Positions 1-10,793 of a stretch of 64,000 nucleotides of DNA are shown piece after piece. Position numbers and translations under genes: made by a program. Under the pieces are notes generated by a model. The model was not told where the DNA came from, did not search any database, and worked only from the letters and a program-made list of their open reading frames with translations. Source of the stretch: Euglena gracilis (lineage: Eukaryota > Euglenida > Euglenophyceae > Euglenales); assembly GCA_039621445.1 (NCBI GenBank), contig CP154956.1, forward strand, positions 48,465,291 to 48,529,290, written 5' to 3'. The stretch's first letter is position 1. Every line of letters starts with the position of its first letter.

Positions 1-97
1 AACTGCCCCAAACATGAGGACTTTGGGTGAAATTGGCTGTGATTCCTCCGCCACCGGTTCGGGCGTGAAACCGGAGCCCCCTAGCCACGGTTTCAAA

Positions 98-238
98 AAC
101 TGTGTCCCAGACGCCGGACGCCGGTTCGGGCGTGAAACCTGTGCATGGGACCCCGGTTCGGGCGGTAGTACTACCGCCCGAACCGGCGTCCCAGGCACAG
201 GTTTCACGCCCCAACCGGCGTCTGGGACACAGTTCTCG
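98..238. repeat. Foldback palindrome, GTTCGGGCG family, copy 1
   Basis: Two arms of about 65 bases are inverted copies meeting at the perfect palindrome GGCGGTAGTACTACCGCC near position 169. Each arm carries CCGGTTCGGGCG and CAGACGCCGG blocks, and the left arm has a few extra bases. The same modules recur at 2.62-2.75, 3.67-3.71, 8.08-8.17 and 8.82-8.99 kb, so this is a dispersed family able to form a long hairpin. No coding content is credible. Confidence 0.8.
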
Positions 239-239
239 A

Positions 240-1490
240 TATAGAATGTATCTTCTTGCACAATGATGTGAAGAATGGTGGTAATTTAATACACTCGGCA
301 CCAAATTTCAGAATTTCAGAAGATCTTTGAGTGAGGTTTGAACAAAGGAAGGCCCAACAAACGACAAATCCCCCCTCTTTTCAGTCCATGTTTGTGGGAG
401 AATTTTGGTACACTTCAAAAGTTGTTGCATTGTTTGTTTGTTTTTAGACCTTCATGGATGTCAACTTATGTTTCAACATGTTGTTTTTGGCACCTTGGCC
501 CTCTTTGTCGTCACATGGTTCTTTCTGACTTTGGTTCCTCATCGATCCTCAAAACCAGTACCATTGCCGCGTTCCTCACGTTCGGCGATCCCACATGTGC
601 CAAAAGATGTGCTTTCAAGGAACCGCTCTTTTACCCAGGGATTTTGCTTTGATATTGTTGAAAGAATTGAAAATGAGAATATGTTTGTTTTGTAATTTGC
701 TTTTTTTTTGACCCCGTTTTGTACCCCATTTTTTTTTGGACAAGGTCAAACCATCATCAAGCACTTGCCCTACACATGTCACATTTAACTTGTTGACCCC
801 TCCCCCCGCAGCCCCAACACCGTCAAACTTGGTACTTTTGCTCAGTTTGGCTCAAAGAACGGCCTGTCCTTGGTTTTGGGCATTTCTCCTCGACCAGGCT
901 GGGACGCCCACAAATTTGTGTTGGAGATCCTTGATTCGGATTATTTTGTATTTTTTGTGATTTTTCGTAATTATCATTCAACCCAAAAAAGAACCTCCGG
1001 TTTTTTCATTCATAAAAAAGATCCATAAGTCAATACAATTGCAGTGCGTTGTGGTATTTTGCAGGGTTTGTCAGAATTTGCAGAAATTTTCCAAATTTCA
1101 CAAAAAAAATTTCTGAAGGATGGAGCATGTGCTTGGGTCAAGTGGCATTGTTTGCCTTTGGACTTTTTTTTTGGCTTGATTGTCAGCAACTTTGGACCGT
1201 TTTGTCCATAATTGTCTGCAACTCGGCGGGCCACAAGGACATGTTTTTGCGCACCTGTTCTGAAAATCCAAACCTTTATTCTGTGGTCTTTTTGTGTTTG
1301 GTGAGATGGCGTTGATGATATTTACTCCTCTGAACCCCCCCAACACACTGTGAAACATAGATTCAGGTATCGTCCCTTCGCGTTTGAAAGTCTCTGCCAC
1401 TGGCGAAGGAGATGGTTCTGATGTGCCAGGTATTTTGCACCCATTTTATTACCTTGGAATGTGACGAAATCTTTGATCATGATCATTATG
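240..1490. other. No recognisable gene or repeat
   Basis: T-rich sequence with short A and T runs. The open frames on both strands lack a recognisable domain, sensible composition or splice context. It could be intronic or intergenic. Confidence 0.5.
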
Positions 1491-1498
1491 GATGTTAG

Positions 1499-1770
1499 GC
1501 AGGGGGGGGGGGGTTGGGGGAATTTCATGGAGAAACTTCACTGGTGAAGTTCACCGGTAAAGTTCACCGGTGAAGTTCGTCCATGTATTTCCAATGAAGA
1601 GGGGGGGGGGGGTCCCGCCCGAAAAACCCAAAGTTCACCGCCTGATCTCCTTGGCAGGGGGGGAGGGGGGGGTCCCGAGTCGGGGGGGTCGGCACTAGGG
1701 GAGGGGGGTCCCGAAAATCCCAGCTGTACAGGGGGGGGAGGGGGGTCCCCAAAAAACCCCAACCATGCTG
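1499..1770. repeat. G-run tract with TTCACCGGTGAAG repeats
   Basis: Three or four overlapping copies of the palindromic unit TTCACCGGTGAAG (1541-1577) are followed by several G runs of 7-12 bases separated by GTCCCGA-type spacers. It resembles the subterminal parts of the TIR elements elsewhere in the window, but no terminal repeat pair could be defined. Confidence 0.45.
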
Positions 1771-2269
1771 TCGTCGCCCCTATGTTTTGCATGCCGCTGG
1801 CGCTCTCCATTCTTGGAACAGATTGATTATTTATAATCAATATATGACATCCCACTTAAAAATTTTTGAGAAAATTCACAGAACAGACTGATGACAAAAA
1901 TCTCACCCCTGCAAAACAGAGTCGAAACTGGGGGGGTTGGCGAATCCCACCCAGTTTGGACCCCTTCGCGGGCAAATAACTCGGGCCTGGCGGGGAGTTG
2001 GGGGTCAAACGGAGGTGATTCGGAAATTCGGGATCCAGTCACTCGCGACTGCAGAAAACATTTCCGGGAACCGGGCCGGGGTCATGGTGGTCAAGCGATT
2101 GTTGAAAAATTTCAGAAACACTATCAAAGAGTTCCAAGAACCTGTCCTTTGGAGTGAGTGGCCTTTTTGAACACATGTCCGCCAGACCCAAATTGCAATC
2201 AGGGGCGGTCATGTAGAGTATGAATAAAACTCGCACATGGGAGGTGTTGGCACACCTCCCACATCTTCT

Positions 2270-2499
2270 GGAGGTTCGGCAGCCACCCCCCCCCCCTGGT
2301 GGTCGGACCCCCTCGGCACGGCAAAATGGGGACCCCCCCTGATCAGCCGACCCCCTCGGCACAGCATGCCGAACCACACCAATGAATTTTCCTTTGGAAA
2401 TTGAACCCCCCCCCAGGGGACCGACCCCCTTGGCACGGCAAAATGGGACCCCCCCCCCCCCTGGTGGCCGAGGGTCCTCGTCAGACGTGCCGAACCTCC
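2270..2499. mobile_element. MITE A copy 1 (TIR GGAGGTTCGGCA, 3-bp TSD TCT)
   Basis: The element starts GGAGGTTCGGCA and ends TGCCGAACCTCC, a perfect 12-bp terminal inverted repeat. It is flanked by TCT on both sides (2267-2269 and 2500-2502). The interior is C-rich with repeated ACCCCCTCGGCACGGCA modules and no ORF. A 3-bp duplication suits CACTA- or Harbinger-like transposition, but the TIR sequence does not decide the superfamily. A second copy lies at 3107-3318. Confidence 0.75.
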
Positions 2500-2623
2500 T
2501 CTCGTTCCAAAGGCACTATTCAACCCCCATGACAGATTCGACCACCCCATTGCCACCAATTGTTCCATGGACAGTGTTACTGGTCCCAAGGGAACGATGA
2601 TGAAGCGCCTTTTCTGATACGAA

Positions 2624-2745
2624 AACTGTGTCCAGAACGCTGGTTCAGGCGTGAAGCCGTGTTCCAGAACGCCGGTTCGGGCGGCAGCCTGAACCGGCGT
2701 TCTGGAACACGGCTTCACGCCCGAACCGGCGTTCTGGACACAGTT
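2624..2745. repeat. Foldback palindrome, GTTCGGGCG family, copy 2
   Basis: Near-perfect inverted arms of about 60 bases centre near 2684. Each arm reads AACTGTGTCCAGAACGC, then a GTTCGGGCG-type block, then GTGTTCCAGAACGCC. It forms the outer end of the long inverted repeat whose partner palindrome is at 8877-8996. Confidence 0.8.
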
Positions 2746-3106
2746 GTTGAAACTGTGGATTAGGGGCTCTGGCTTCACGCCCGAACCGGCGTTCAAGGAA
2801 TCACGGCCAATTTCGTCCTAAATACCCAGTTTCTGAACATTTTTGAGCATTTTTGGGCTCCTTTGGCTCATGGCCATGTCGATCGGCCGCTTGAAATTCT
2901 CACACGTCTGATGCCATGTAACCCATCAATTGAAAGCTTTTCTCAAGGGCTTTTGGCAGATGGCCACAGGATACAGCCATTATGCACACAGCACTTATTT
3001 TCAGCGATCGTGTATTCCATAATTTGACATCCTGATTTGTGAAATCCCACACCTCAGCTGCTATACAGCATATCAATCGAAAGCTTTTCCCAAGACCTTT
3101 CGATTG

Positions 3107-3318
3107 GGAAGTTCGGCAGCCCCCCCCCCCTGGTGGTCGGACCCCCTCGGCACGGCAAAATGGGGACCCCCCCCTTCTGGTCAGCCAACCCCCCCCCCCG
3201 GCACGGTATGCCGAACCATACCTTTGGGAAATCCGGCTGTCAGCCGCGGTGGACCCCCCTGACCCCCTCGGCCCCCCCCCCCCCCGGTGGCCGTCCTTGT
3301 CAGACGTGCCGAACCTCC
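3107..3318. mobile_element. MITE A copy 2 (3-bp TSD TTG), with empty site in the paralogous arm
   Basis: Terminal inverted repeat GGAAGTTCGGCA/TGCCGAACCTCC, flanked by TTG at 3104-3106 and 3319-3321. The paralogous arm near 8,505-8,525 lacks the insert and reads straight through with a single TTG, which fixes both ends and the duplication length. The interior is C-rich with the same ACCCCCTCGGCACGG modules as copy 1 and has no ORF. Confidence 0.85.
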
Positions 3319-3726
3319 TTGGTACCCTCAGAACTCAGCTACACTGCATAGCGCCCAGAAAATTGCCGAGCGCATGTTGCGACCCTTTTCGCAAATTCCA
3401 AAATCCACTGTTCACCTGCCATGTTGCCCCTTGATCGATAACCCTTCTCAAGGACTTTCAGCAGATGGCCTTAGATTTCAGCCGTGTTGTATGGTACTCT
3501 ATTTCACAAAATCGCCGAATTTGGCCAAATGGAAATTATTGCACAAAATACCCCAATTTCTGGCCAAATACCCCTCAAAAACTGCTCAGATATGATTGAT
3601 ATGATTGCCATATGCCTACAAGCTCTGTTGGACACTTTTTGGCACTTTTTGTTTTGGGTCCCTTGGACGCCGACTTCCCGCCCGAACTGGCGTTCTGGAC
3701 GCCGGTTCGGGCCAGACCACTCCTTA

Positions 3727-3868
3727 GTGTGTATCGGCAAAAAAAAAAATTTGTGTATCCTGTGTATCGCCAAAAAAAATTTCGTGTTCCCCTGTGTATC
3801 ACCATAAAAAATTTTGTGTTCCCCTGTGTATCGGCAAAAAAATTTTGTGTATTCCTGTGTATCCCCTT
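3727..3868 (+). repeat. GTGTATC minisatellite, array 1
   Basis: Four or five imperfect units of roughly 30-35 bases of the form TGTGTATCGCCAAAAAAAATTT, alternating between GTATCGGC, GTATCGCC and GTATCACC starts. A second array of the same unit lies at 5243-5387. Confidence 0.8.
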
Positions 3869-3916
3869 TTCTGTTATTTGTAATTGTCCTCCCTCCGCAG
3901 CCATTATAGCAAAAAC

Positions 3917-4055
3917 TGCGTCTTAAGACGCAGACTCCGTCCTGAGTCCTGCGTCTTAGACGCAGGACTCAGGACGGAGTCTGCGTCTTAAGACGCAGTT
4001 TTTTTAAGTCTGCGTATTAGAGGCGCAGGGACTCAGGACGGAGTCTGCGGCTTTG
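3917..4055. repeat. Palindromic array GCGTCTTAAGACGC, left
   Basis: Tandem self-complementary modules built from GCGTCTTAAGACGC and ACTCCGTCCTGAGT form a perfect hairpin at about 3920-4003. A further diverged module lies at 4004-4055. The segment at 4004-4052 is the reverse complement of the outer part of the right array (about 5036-5084), so the two arrays bracket about 0.9 kb as inverted repeats. Confidence 0.8.
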
Positions 4056-4078
4056 ACAGCGGAATTTTTGTTATATTA

Positions 4079-4098
4079 TCTCTCTCTCTCTCTCACAC
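4079..4098. repeat. (TC)n then (AC)n microsatellite
   Basis: A short run of CT dinucleotides followed by CACACAC just upstream of the ORF between the palindromic arrays. Confidence 0.8.
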
Positions 4099-4111
4099 AC
4101 AGCCAATCACG

Positions 4112-4774
4112 ATGATGGCCGCACAGTTGGTGAACGTGGCTGAGGCAGGCCTTGGACCCTTGCCACCTGTACCTGAATTTTTAGAAGCTTTGAAAAAGGC
4201 ATACACTCCTTCTGAAGATTTGCCAGCGGACACTGCCCTATTTGGGGGCAACTTTTTCCAAAGTGGCTCGTCCTCCTCCAGGAACAGAGAGAAACCGAAA
4301 AATGGCAATTCTCGCCGCGTTGGACTTTGCAAAGGTGTTGGACCACAGGCAGATCATTTTGCCGAATTTGGATGAGTGGTTCACTGCCTTTGCAAAGTGG
4401 ACGCTGTCAGTGGATTGTGTTTTGGACAACCATCAGGAGCGAGAATCAGCCCTACAACAGAGGAAGGAAATTTGTCGAGCCACTGGTGTTGCTGTTCGGG
4501 AATGGAGCCCCACAACCTTAAGAACAACAGTCAACGCATTGGCTTCAGCGTACAAGACTACGTGTCCCGAACATGGCATTGTCCCCAGTGCAAGCAAACA
4601 GTTTCCAAATTTTGTGCTCTTTTTCAACGCTGCTTGCACAAGGTCCCGCAATTTCATGGTACGGAAGGAGTCTGTGGCGGTTTTGACCGACCACGAGGTG
4701 GCACAACTTTTTACCCAAACAAATTGGAAGAGTTGGTATGAGTCCCAGAGTTTCTGGCAAATGTGCTCAGATTG
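4112..4774 (+). pseudogene. Broken ORF between palindromic arrays, unknown family
   Basis: Two overlapping open frames look like parts of one protein: 4112-4245 (starting MMAAQLVNVAEAGLGPLPPV) and about 4242-4774 (about 175 residues to a TGA). They meet at a GGGGG run near 4240, where a one-base shift joins them. The second part is helix-rich, with an acidic N-terminal segment, a basic middle and a segment reading VLTDHEVAQLF. That last segment faintly recalls the linker before the catalytic domain of tyrosine recombinases, but no catalytic Arg, HxxR or Tyr is present downstream, so this is only a guess. The lack of introns and the flanking inverted palindromic arrays suggest a mobile-element gene rather than a host gene. 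Confidence 0.4.
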
Positions 4775-4963
4775 ACCACGGCACAATTGCCGTTTCGCAC
4801 GTCACAATAACCTTGCGACGTTGCGGCTGCTTCTCATGGCATTCCCTTTGCATTTTGGATGGTGATTCCCCATTGCCAATGGCACAAAGAGGCTTTGAAG
4901 AAGCTTTTAGCTTCGTTTTCACACCATTCTCCTTTTCATTCAGTTCATTCAGTCACATTTTCC

Positions 4964-5087
4964 TTAAGACGCAGTACTCAGGACGGAGTCTGCGTCTTAA
5001 GACGCAGACTCCGTCCTGCCCGAAGTCCTGCGTCTTAGACGCAGACTCCGTCCTGAGTCCCTGCGCCTAAGACGCAGACTTAAAGCA
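4964..5087. repeat. Palindromic array GCGTCTTAAGACGC, right
   Basis: Same modules as at 3917-4055: GCGTCTTAAGACGCAG, ACTCCGTCCTG and GTCCTGCGTCTTAGACGCAG. Its outer part ends CGCAGACTTAAA, the reverse complement of TTTAAGTCTGCG at the inner end of the left array. With the left array it makes a TIR-like pair around the broken ORF. Confidence 0.75.
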
Positions 5088-5242
5088 AACGTGCTTGTCT
5101 TCTTTCACTTCCTCTCGGGAGCGGGCAGAGACGGAGGACCAGTGGCAGCTCCCAGTCGCTGTCCCTGGGGATTCATCCAGTTCTTTGAACCCCCCACCGA
5201 ACAAGAACATCAAATTTCCTGGACGTAAGAGACAAAATCGGA

Positions 5243-5387
5243 TTTGTGTATCCACAAAAAATTTTGTGTATCCTGTGTATCGCCAAAAAAAATTTTGTGT
5301 TACCCTGTGTATCACCATAAAAAAATTTGTGTTCCCCTATGTATCGCCAAAAGAAAATTTGTGTATTCCTGTGTATCTTGGATACAC
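5243..5387 (+). repeat. GTGTATC minisatellite, array 2
   Basis: Same unit and orientation as 3727-3868. The flank CAAAGGAGTGGTCTGGTTCGGGCG (5390-5410) is the reverse complement of the flank of array 1 (about 3700-3725), so the flanks are inverted while the array is not. Confidence 0.75.
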
Positions 5388-5411
5388 ACAAAGGAGTGGT
5401 CTGGTTCGGGC

Positions 5412-5860
5412 GTGAAGCCAGAGCCCCAATACACGGTTTCAAGCGAAAACCAGACCCCCCCTGACAAAGTTTTATTCAGCACGTCAATCCGTTCCAACAA
5501 CAGGGGCGTTACTTGTTGGTCTTGTTTGACCTTTCTTCATGCGTAGTGCTGCATGAGGGTTCCGTGCGTTGACGCTCATGAAGATGGGCAAGGAGGAAAT
5601 TCGGCCCTGGACCATGAATGAAAGGAGCATTAATGCCACCTGGTCCTGAATTATCATCCCCAAAAGTTTGCCGATGGTTGGCGAAAAAAAGGCGCCCACA
5701 GCCTTGAAATGCATTTGCCCAGTGGTGGCGGTGGCAATCGATGGCAGCTCATGACAAACAAAGAACCTTTTTTTTAGATTTTTTTCAAACCTTTTTTCAT
5801 CAAAGCAAAAAAGAACAACACTGAGAGGTGTGCTAAAATTTTCCCCCTTGAGTGAGCTGT
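5412..5860. other. No recognisable gene
   Basis: A remnant of the GTTCGGGCG family (5405-5440) and then low-complexity T-rich sequence. No supported ORF. Confidence 0.5.
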
Positions 5861-6230
5861 GTTTTTGCAGGGGGGTCAGACCCCCCTGGGGGGGGAGGCA
5901 TCCGGACCCCCCTCCCCCCTTCGAACCAGGGGGGTCTGGGACCCTGGGGAACCAAAAATTTTTTCAGGGGCTTTTTTTGCGCTGGGAAAATGAAGTTTTG
6001 GTGTATGATTTGATTGAATTTTCAAAGCAGGCGCGCAAAACACGCAATTCTTGGGCTTTTTTCAAGGGGGGGTTGGTCCACCCCCCCCCCTCCGAGGGGC
6101 TCGCCACTCCATCCCCCCACCCTAGCCGGACCCCCTCGCCACGCCACCTGAGACATTTTTGATTTTGCAACCATGGTACACCCCTCCCCCCATCCGAGAC
6201 CCCCTCGCCACGCCATTTACCATGCCCCCC

Positions 6231-6364
6231 CCCTTACTGTTCCCGTCCCGTGGCCCCCTTTTGGGTCCATGGGAACAGTTGGGGGGGGGGAACAGTAAGG
6301 GGGGGGGACGAGTCCCCCCCCCTACTGTTCCCATGGACCCAAAAGGGGGCCACGGGACGGGAAC
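6231..6364. repeat. Foldback hairpin with 41-bp arms
   Basis: Arms 6238-6279 and 6324-6364 are inverted copies containing TGTTCCCGTCCCGTGGCC and CCATGGGAACAGT. The 45-base loop is a run of G, GGAACAGTAAGGG and C. A partial relative lies at 6573-6630 (GTTCCCGTCCCCTCGATGGG). The surrounding 5.87-6.75 kb is rich in G/C runs and ACCCCCTCGCCACGCCA modules like those inside MITE A. Confidence 0.8.
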
Positions 6365-6639
6365 CCATGAAACCTGCAACCCATGAAACAAGGCACCTAG
6401 AATGCCAAAATGAAGCTTTTTTGGTTTGCATGCTTGAAAATTACACCTCCACGACATCCATTTTGGCATTGGGTTGGATTTTGGTGGGATTGAGAGCACT
6501 TAAAACCGACCAAAAATTCCCCATTTTTGCCTTGTGTTCCAAGAATCCTTCACGAAAAGTGCTATGACACTGTATTGTTCCCGTCCCCTCGATGGGAACA
6601 GTAAGGGGGGGAACAGTAAAGGGGGGGCATGGTACCCCC

Positions 6640-8070
6640 TTCCCCCCTATTCGGACCCCCTTGCCACGGCGTACCAACCCCCCAAGGTCCCCAAAGCGCC
6701 GGAAATTTTTTTTGCACAGAGAGGGGAGGGAGGGGGGTCCTAGTTCTTTTTCAGAAGTGGTCTTTCTCTCCACAAAGTGCCCCCCTGATCTTTATGCGTG
6801 CAGCTGGTTACCAGGTGACATGAGCCCCCCATTTGCCACCCTCACTCAATGGTGACTCTGCACCCCTTGTTGTCCCCACCATTACACCTAACTACCAACT
6901 TTTTTTTTGGCACTTGAGACCGTATGTTTTTGCACTTCCAGTCAGTTTTTTTTTCATTTTATCTCCAAAAAGTTTGCACATGCCACCAATTTGTTTGCAT
7001 TTTATCTTAAAAATTGTTGCACTTTATCCCAAAATATTTGCCTCCATTCCGAGAATTTTTGCACTTGGTCGGGTGTTTTTGCACAGTTGCCGTTTGAAAC
7101 TTCAATCGGCGTGGATCTTTTTCCATTGTTCAGTGTAAGGCTTTTTTCATTGAGCAAAAAGATGATGGCGTGCAAATTTTTTCAGAACAAGTGCAAATAT
7201 TTTTGGGGATGAAGTGCAAAAATTTTTGAGACTTTTGAGAATTTTTTTTTACCAGCCATGAGCAAACATTTCGGATGCCAGGTGCTAGGTGCCCTTTTTC
7301 CTAGTGGCAAGACTCGCTTTCTCTAAAGAGAAGAACTCAGGGACCGAATTGTCAACTCTCTGCCACGTTGACTGGCTGAGTGGGAAGGACAATCAGAGGG
7401 GGTGGGGAGTGGTAGGGAGGATTCATTCAGGGATGCCAGGTTTTCCATGTTGCTGCGCGCTCTGTGCGTACCCCCCCCCCAAACGGACCTGGGGCCCGGC
7501 CAGGTGTCATGTTTTCTTCCCTGATCCCCCGGAATGACCCCAGGGCCTTTGAGCCCATTTTCCAGGTCCATTTAGGGGTGGGGCATTCCATTGCTGCATT
7601 TAACATCGCAATAAGAGAATTCCACTAATGGACCCCACCCCCAGGGCCCTTAAGCAAAAGCCTGCTTCCAAGTGCTTCATTTTTTGATTTTTCTGACTTT
7701 TTGAGAAATTCTGGGAAAACTGGACTTTTTTGATGGCCCCCGGCGCAGCAAAATGAGTATTTTGGTGCTGCTTTTGATGCCGATTGTAGTTTAAACGTCT
7801 CAGATGACGTGGCGCCCCTCGATCCAAATCTCATCTCGAGACCTTTGACAGATGGCCACAGGTTGGGTATGGTGTTCATTGAATGGGGCCTTCGAAGGGT
7901 GGCAACATTCTGTTGGAATTCTCTGCATTTTTTGAGAAATCTGGTGGTGGAGGTCCCGGGTGGTCCTGCGGTCCCTTGGGGCAGGTCCTGGAGGTCATTT
8001 CCACCTGGCTGTGTGCCAAGGTGGAAATGGGGGTTTTTATGTGTTTTTTTTTGCTGAAACCGTGTATTGG
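6640..8070. other. No recognisable gene
   Basis: T-rich sequence with TTTTTGCAC repeats (about 6900-7230) and scattered C/G runs. Open frames are short, overlap on both strands and show no domain. Confidence 0.5.
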
Positions 8071-8072
8071 GG

Positions 8073-8175
8073 CTCTGGCTTCACGCCCGAACCGGCGTTC
8101 TGGACGCCGGTTCGGCGCAGAAATTTTTGCGCCGAACCGGCGTCCAGAACGCCGGTTCGGGCGGGAAGACGCCGT
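8073..8175. repeat. Foldback palindrome, GTTCGGGCG family, copy 3
   Basis: CCGAACCGGCGTTCTGGACG pairs with its reverse complement around the centre CGCAGAAATTTTTGCG near 8127. It forms the inner end of the right arm of the long inverted repeat. Confidence 0.75.
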
Positions 8176-8996
8176 CCAGGGGACCCAAAATAAAAAGTGC
8201 CAAAAAGTGTCCAAAATGGTTAGTAGACATGTGGTAATCACATCTGAGCAGTTTTTGGGGGGTATTTGGCCAGATATTGGGGTATTTTGTGCAACAATTT
8301 CCATTTGGCCAAATTTGGGGAATTTTTGAAATAGAGTACCATGCAGCACGGCTGGAATCTAAGGCCATCTGCTGAAAGCCCTTGAGAAGAGCTTTCGATC
8401 GATGGGCAACATGGCTGGTGAAACATAGGAATTTCGACTTTGCAAACATGGCCGGAAAATGCGATCGCCGATTTTCAGAGTGTTCTGCAGTGTAGCTTAG
8501 TTCTGAGGGTACCAAATGAAAGGTCTTGGTGAGAGCTTTCAATTGATATGCTTTATGGCACCTGAGGTGTGGGATTTCACAAATTAAGATGTCAAATTTT
8601 GGAATGCACGATCGCTGAAAATAAGCGCTGTATGCATAATGGCTGAATCCTGTGGCCATCTGCCAAAAGCCCTTGAGAAGGGCTTTCGATCAATGGGTAA
8701 CATGGCACCAGACGTGTGAAAACTTCAATCGGCCGGTCGACATGGCCCTTCGCCCAAAGGACCCCAAAAATGCTCCAAAATGTTCGAAAAATGGGTATTT
8801 AGGCCGAAATTGGCCTGAATTCCTTGAACGCCGGTTCGGGCGTGAAGCCAGAGCCCCTAATCCACGGTTTCAACAACTGTGTCCAGAACGCCGGTTCGGG
8901 CGTGAAGCCGTGTTCCAGAACGCCGGTTCGGGCTGCCGCCCGAACCGGCGTTCTGGAACACGGCTTCACGCCCGAACCGGCGTTCTGGACACAGTT
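8090..8996 (-). repeat. Long inverted repeat, right arm
   Basis: Diverged reverse-complement partner of 2620-3740. It lacks the MITE present in the left arm and so preserves the pre-insertion site near 8,510. It ends in the foldback at 8877-8996. Confidence 0.75.
8877..8996. repeat. Foldback palindrome, GTTCGGGCG family, copy 4
   Basis: Inverted arms reading CTGTGTCCAGAACGCCGG on the left and CCGGCGTTCTGGACACAG on the right, centred near 8937. It closely matches the copy at 2624-2745. Confidence 0.85.
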
Positions 8997-8999
8997 TTC

Positions 9000-10790
9000 G
9001 TATCAGATTCTGTTCCAGAATATTGCCAAAATTGGGGTTTTTTTGCAAATTTTGGGAGTTTTAACAAATTCCAGCGCTTCGCGCCCGTCTTCGCGCCCCC
9101 CGGATTTTTTTCCCCACTGGCTGGCCCTGCAAGCAGCCCCCTCCTGTGGGGAGGGTCCGCAGGATTTCCAGATTAGCTGCAGTCCACCACAGCTAGCCCA
9201 AGACATGGTGTGGCCAAATTGTGCTCCAAACTGCTGCAGGCTTCGCATTCGGACATTTTGAGTCAAAAATCATTTTCTTTTGGGACCAGTTTTTCTGGGT
9301 CTGGGGACGCCAGGCTTCTTTTTAAGGAAGTGCACCCCCGGGGGCTTGGTGCTATGAGCAGGCAGGGGGGGGGGGGTAGGGCATTTTTGACTTTTGACGT
9401 TCCCGGGGTTGGGTGGTGTTATAGGCAGGTTATGGGGTGGGTGGCCCCAGGGCCCGAAAACGACCATTTCAAAGGAATATTGGCTGGGTCGGCAGCATAG
9501 ATTCACTCAACACCTGTGTGACCCCTCCCCCCGGGGGGGTTGGTTTTCGAGAGTGGGTGGGTGGGTTGGGGCATCGGGACCCCCCTGAGGGGGGTAACAG
9601 GGTAGGAGTTTGGAGCAACCAGGTTTTTGTTTGGAAGAATCACCATCATTTGTTCCCAAGATATATCTTTTACCACAGAGCAGCAGTTTTCTGCCACTGG
9701 AGGCTATTTGAAAGCACTGGCGAATGTGAATTGGTGGGTCAGTAATTTCCTGACTGATGATAATTTTAATATTCTATATGCTGAACAGGTTTTGATTTGG
9801 AGCTTGCACTCTGCCTTGGATTAAGTTTCTTGTCCCCTTTTGTTGGTGTCCACAGGCGTCATTTGGATGATTATTCTATTTTCCTTTGAAATTTCTGTCT
9901 CCTGACCAAAATGACAACACACGCAGCCCACCTGAAACCGGCCAGCCAAAGCCTGCTACTGGTCCTGCAACTCCTCGAACCGTTGCACTTGTGTCCAACA
10001 TGCCTGGCGCGGATTATTCAAAAGGTGTCTCATGTCTCAAACATTGGCCATTCTGAAAAAAATTATTGTAATTGATTTATTTGACGCCCCCCTCCCATGG
10101 AGGCGTACCCCTGCCGTTGTCCCCTCCCCAATGCAGCATCCACGTTAAGGACAAGGTGTGGGTAAATGGCAGGGGTGGTTTTTTTGGATTCGACTGTCCG
10201 CTTTTGCCCCCCCCCTGTTTAGCCGAAGCCCATCAATTTCTTGGTGTTGATTGCGAAAATGGTTTAGATTGCAACGCAATCTCCTCCCTGATAAGCTTTT
10301 TTTTGTTTCACACAAAATACTGCTGAGTTTGTTGGTTTTGTTCTCCAACATGGCTGCATCTGGAAAATGGCTCAGCCGGTTTTATTGTATTTGAAATGGT
10401 TGGACACCAGTCCAGTTTTTCCCAACCGTTTCTTGCACCTCCTTTCCTCCGCTTCCAGCTGATACATTTTCCATGAGGAGTCCCCTCGAACCCATTTATT
10501 TTACCCCCTTTTTTCCTCCAATCTTTGCTTTTGCTGGGGAAGAACTTCACTCCAACGAGCACTGCATTTTTCGAATTGTTTTACCTTTATTTCTTGTCTT
10601 TAAACAACGACATCGATGATTGAAGCATCCAAACCAAGGCATATCCTCCATTTTGTAGATGCCCCCACCATCGCATATGGTCTTGTTAATTTTGGTTTGG
10701 GTTGGTTGATGCTGGGTCTGCAAAAGTCGACCACAACAGATCCGCTGTATCCTCGGCAGAGTGCTTTCAACCCCTCGGCAAATGTGTTCT
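9000..10790. other. Non-coding or unresolved sequence
   Basis: Mixed sequence with a few C/G runs (9367-9377, 9528-9600, 10206-10216). I found no exon with convincing splice signals. Confidence 0.45.
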
Positions 10791-10793
10791 GTG

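Larger units (their letters stand above)
2620..3740 (+). repeat. Long inverted repeat, left arm
   Basis: About 0.9 kb here, excluding the MITE at 3107-3318, is a diverged reverse-complement copy of 8090-8996. Shared landmarks are a foldback palindrome at the outer end, the AAGGGCTTTTGGCAGATGG motif, a block ending in GGTACCCTCAGAACT, and the inner TTGGACACTTTTTGGCAC segment that runs into another GTTCGGGCG module. The arms enclose about 4.35 kb of unrelated repeats. Divergence is visible throughout, so the pair is old. Confidence 0.75.
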
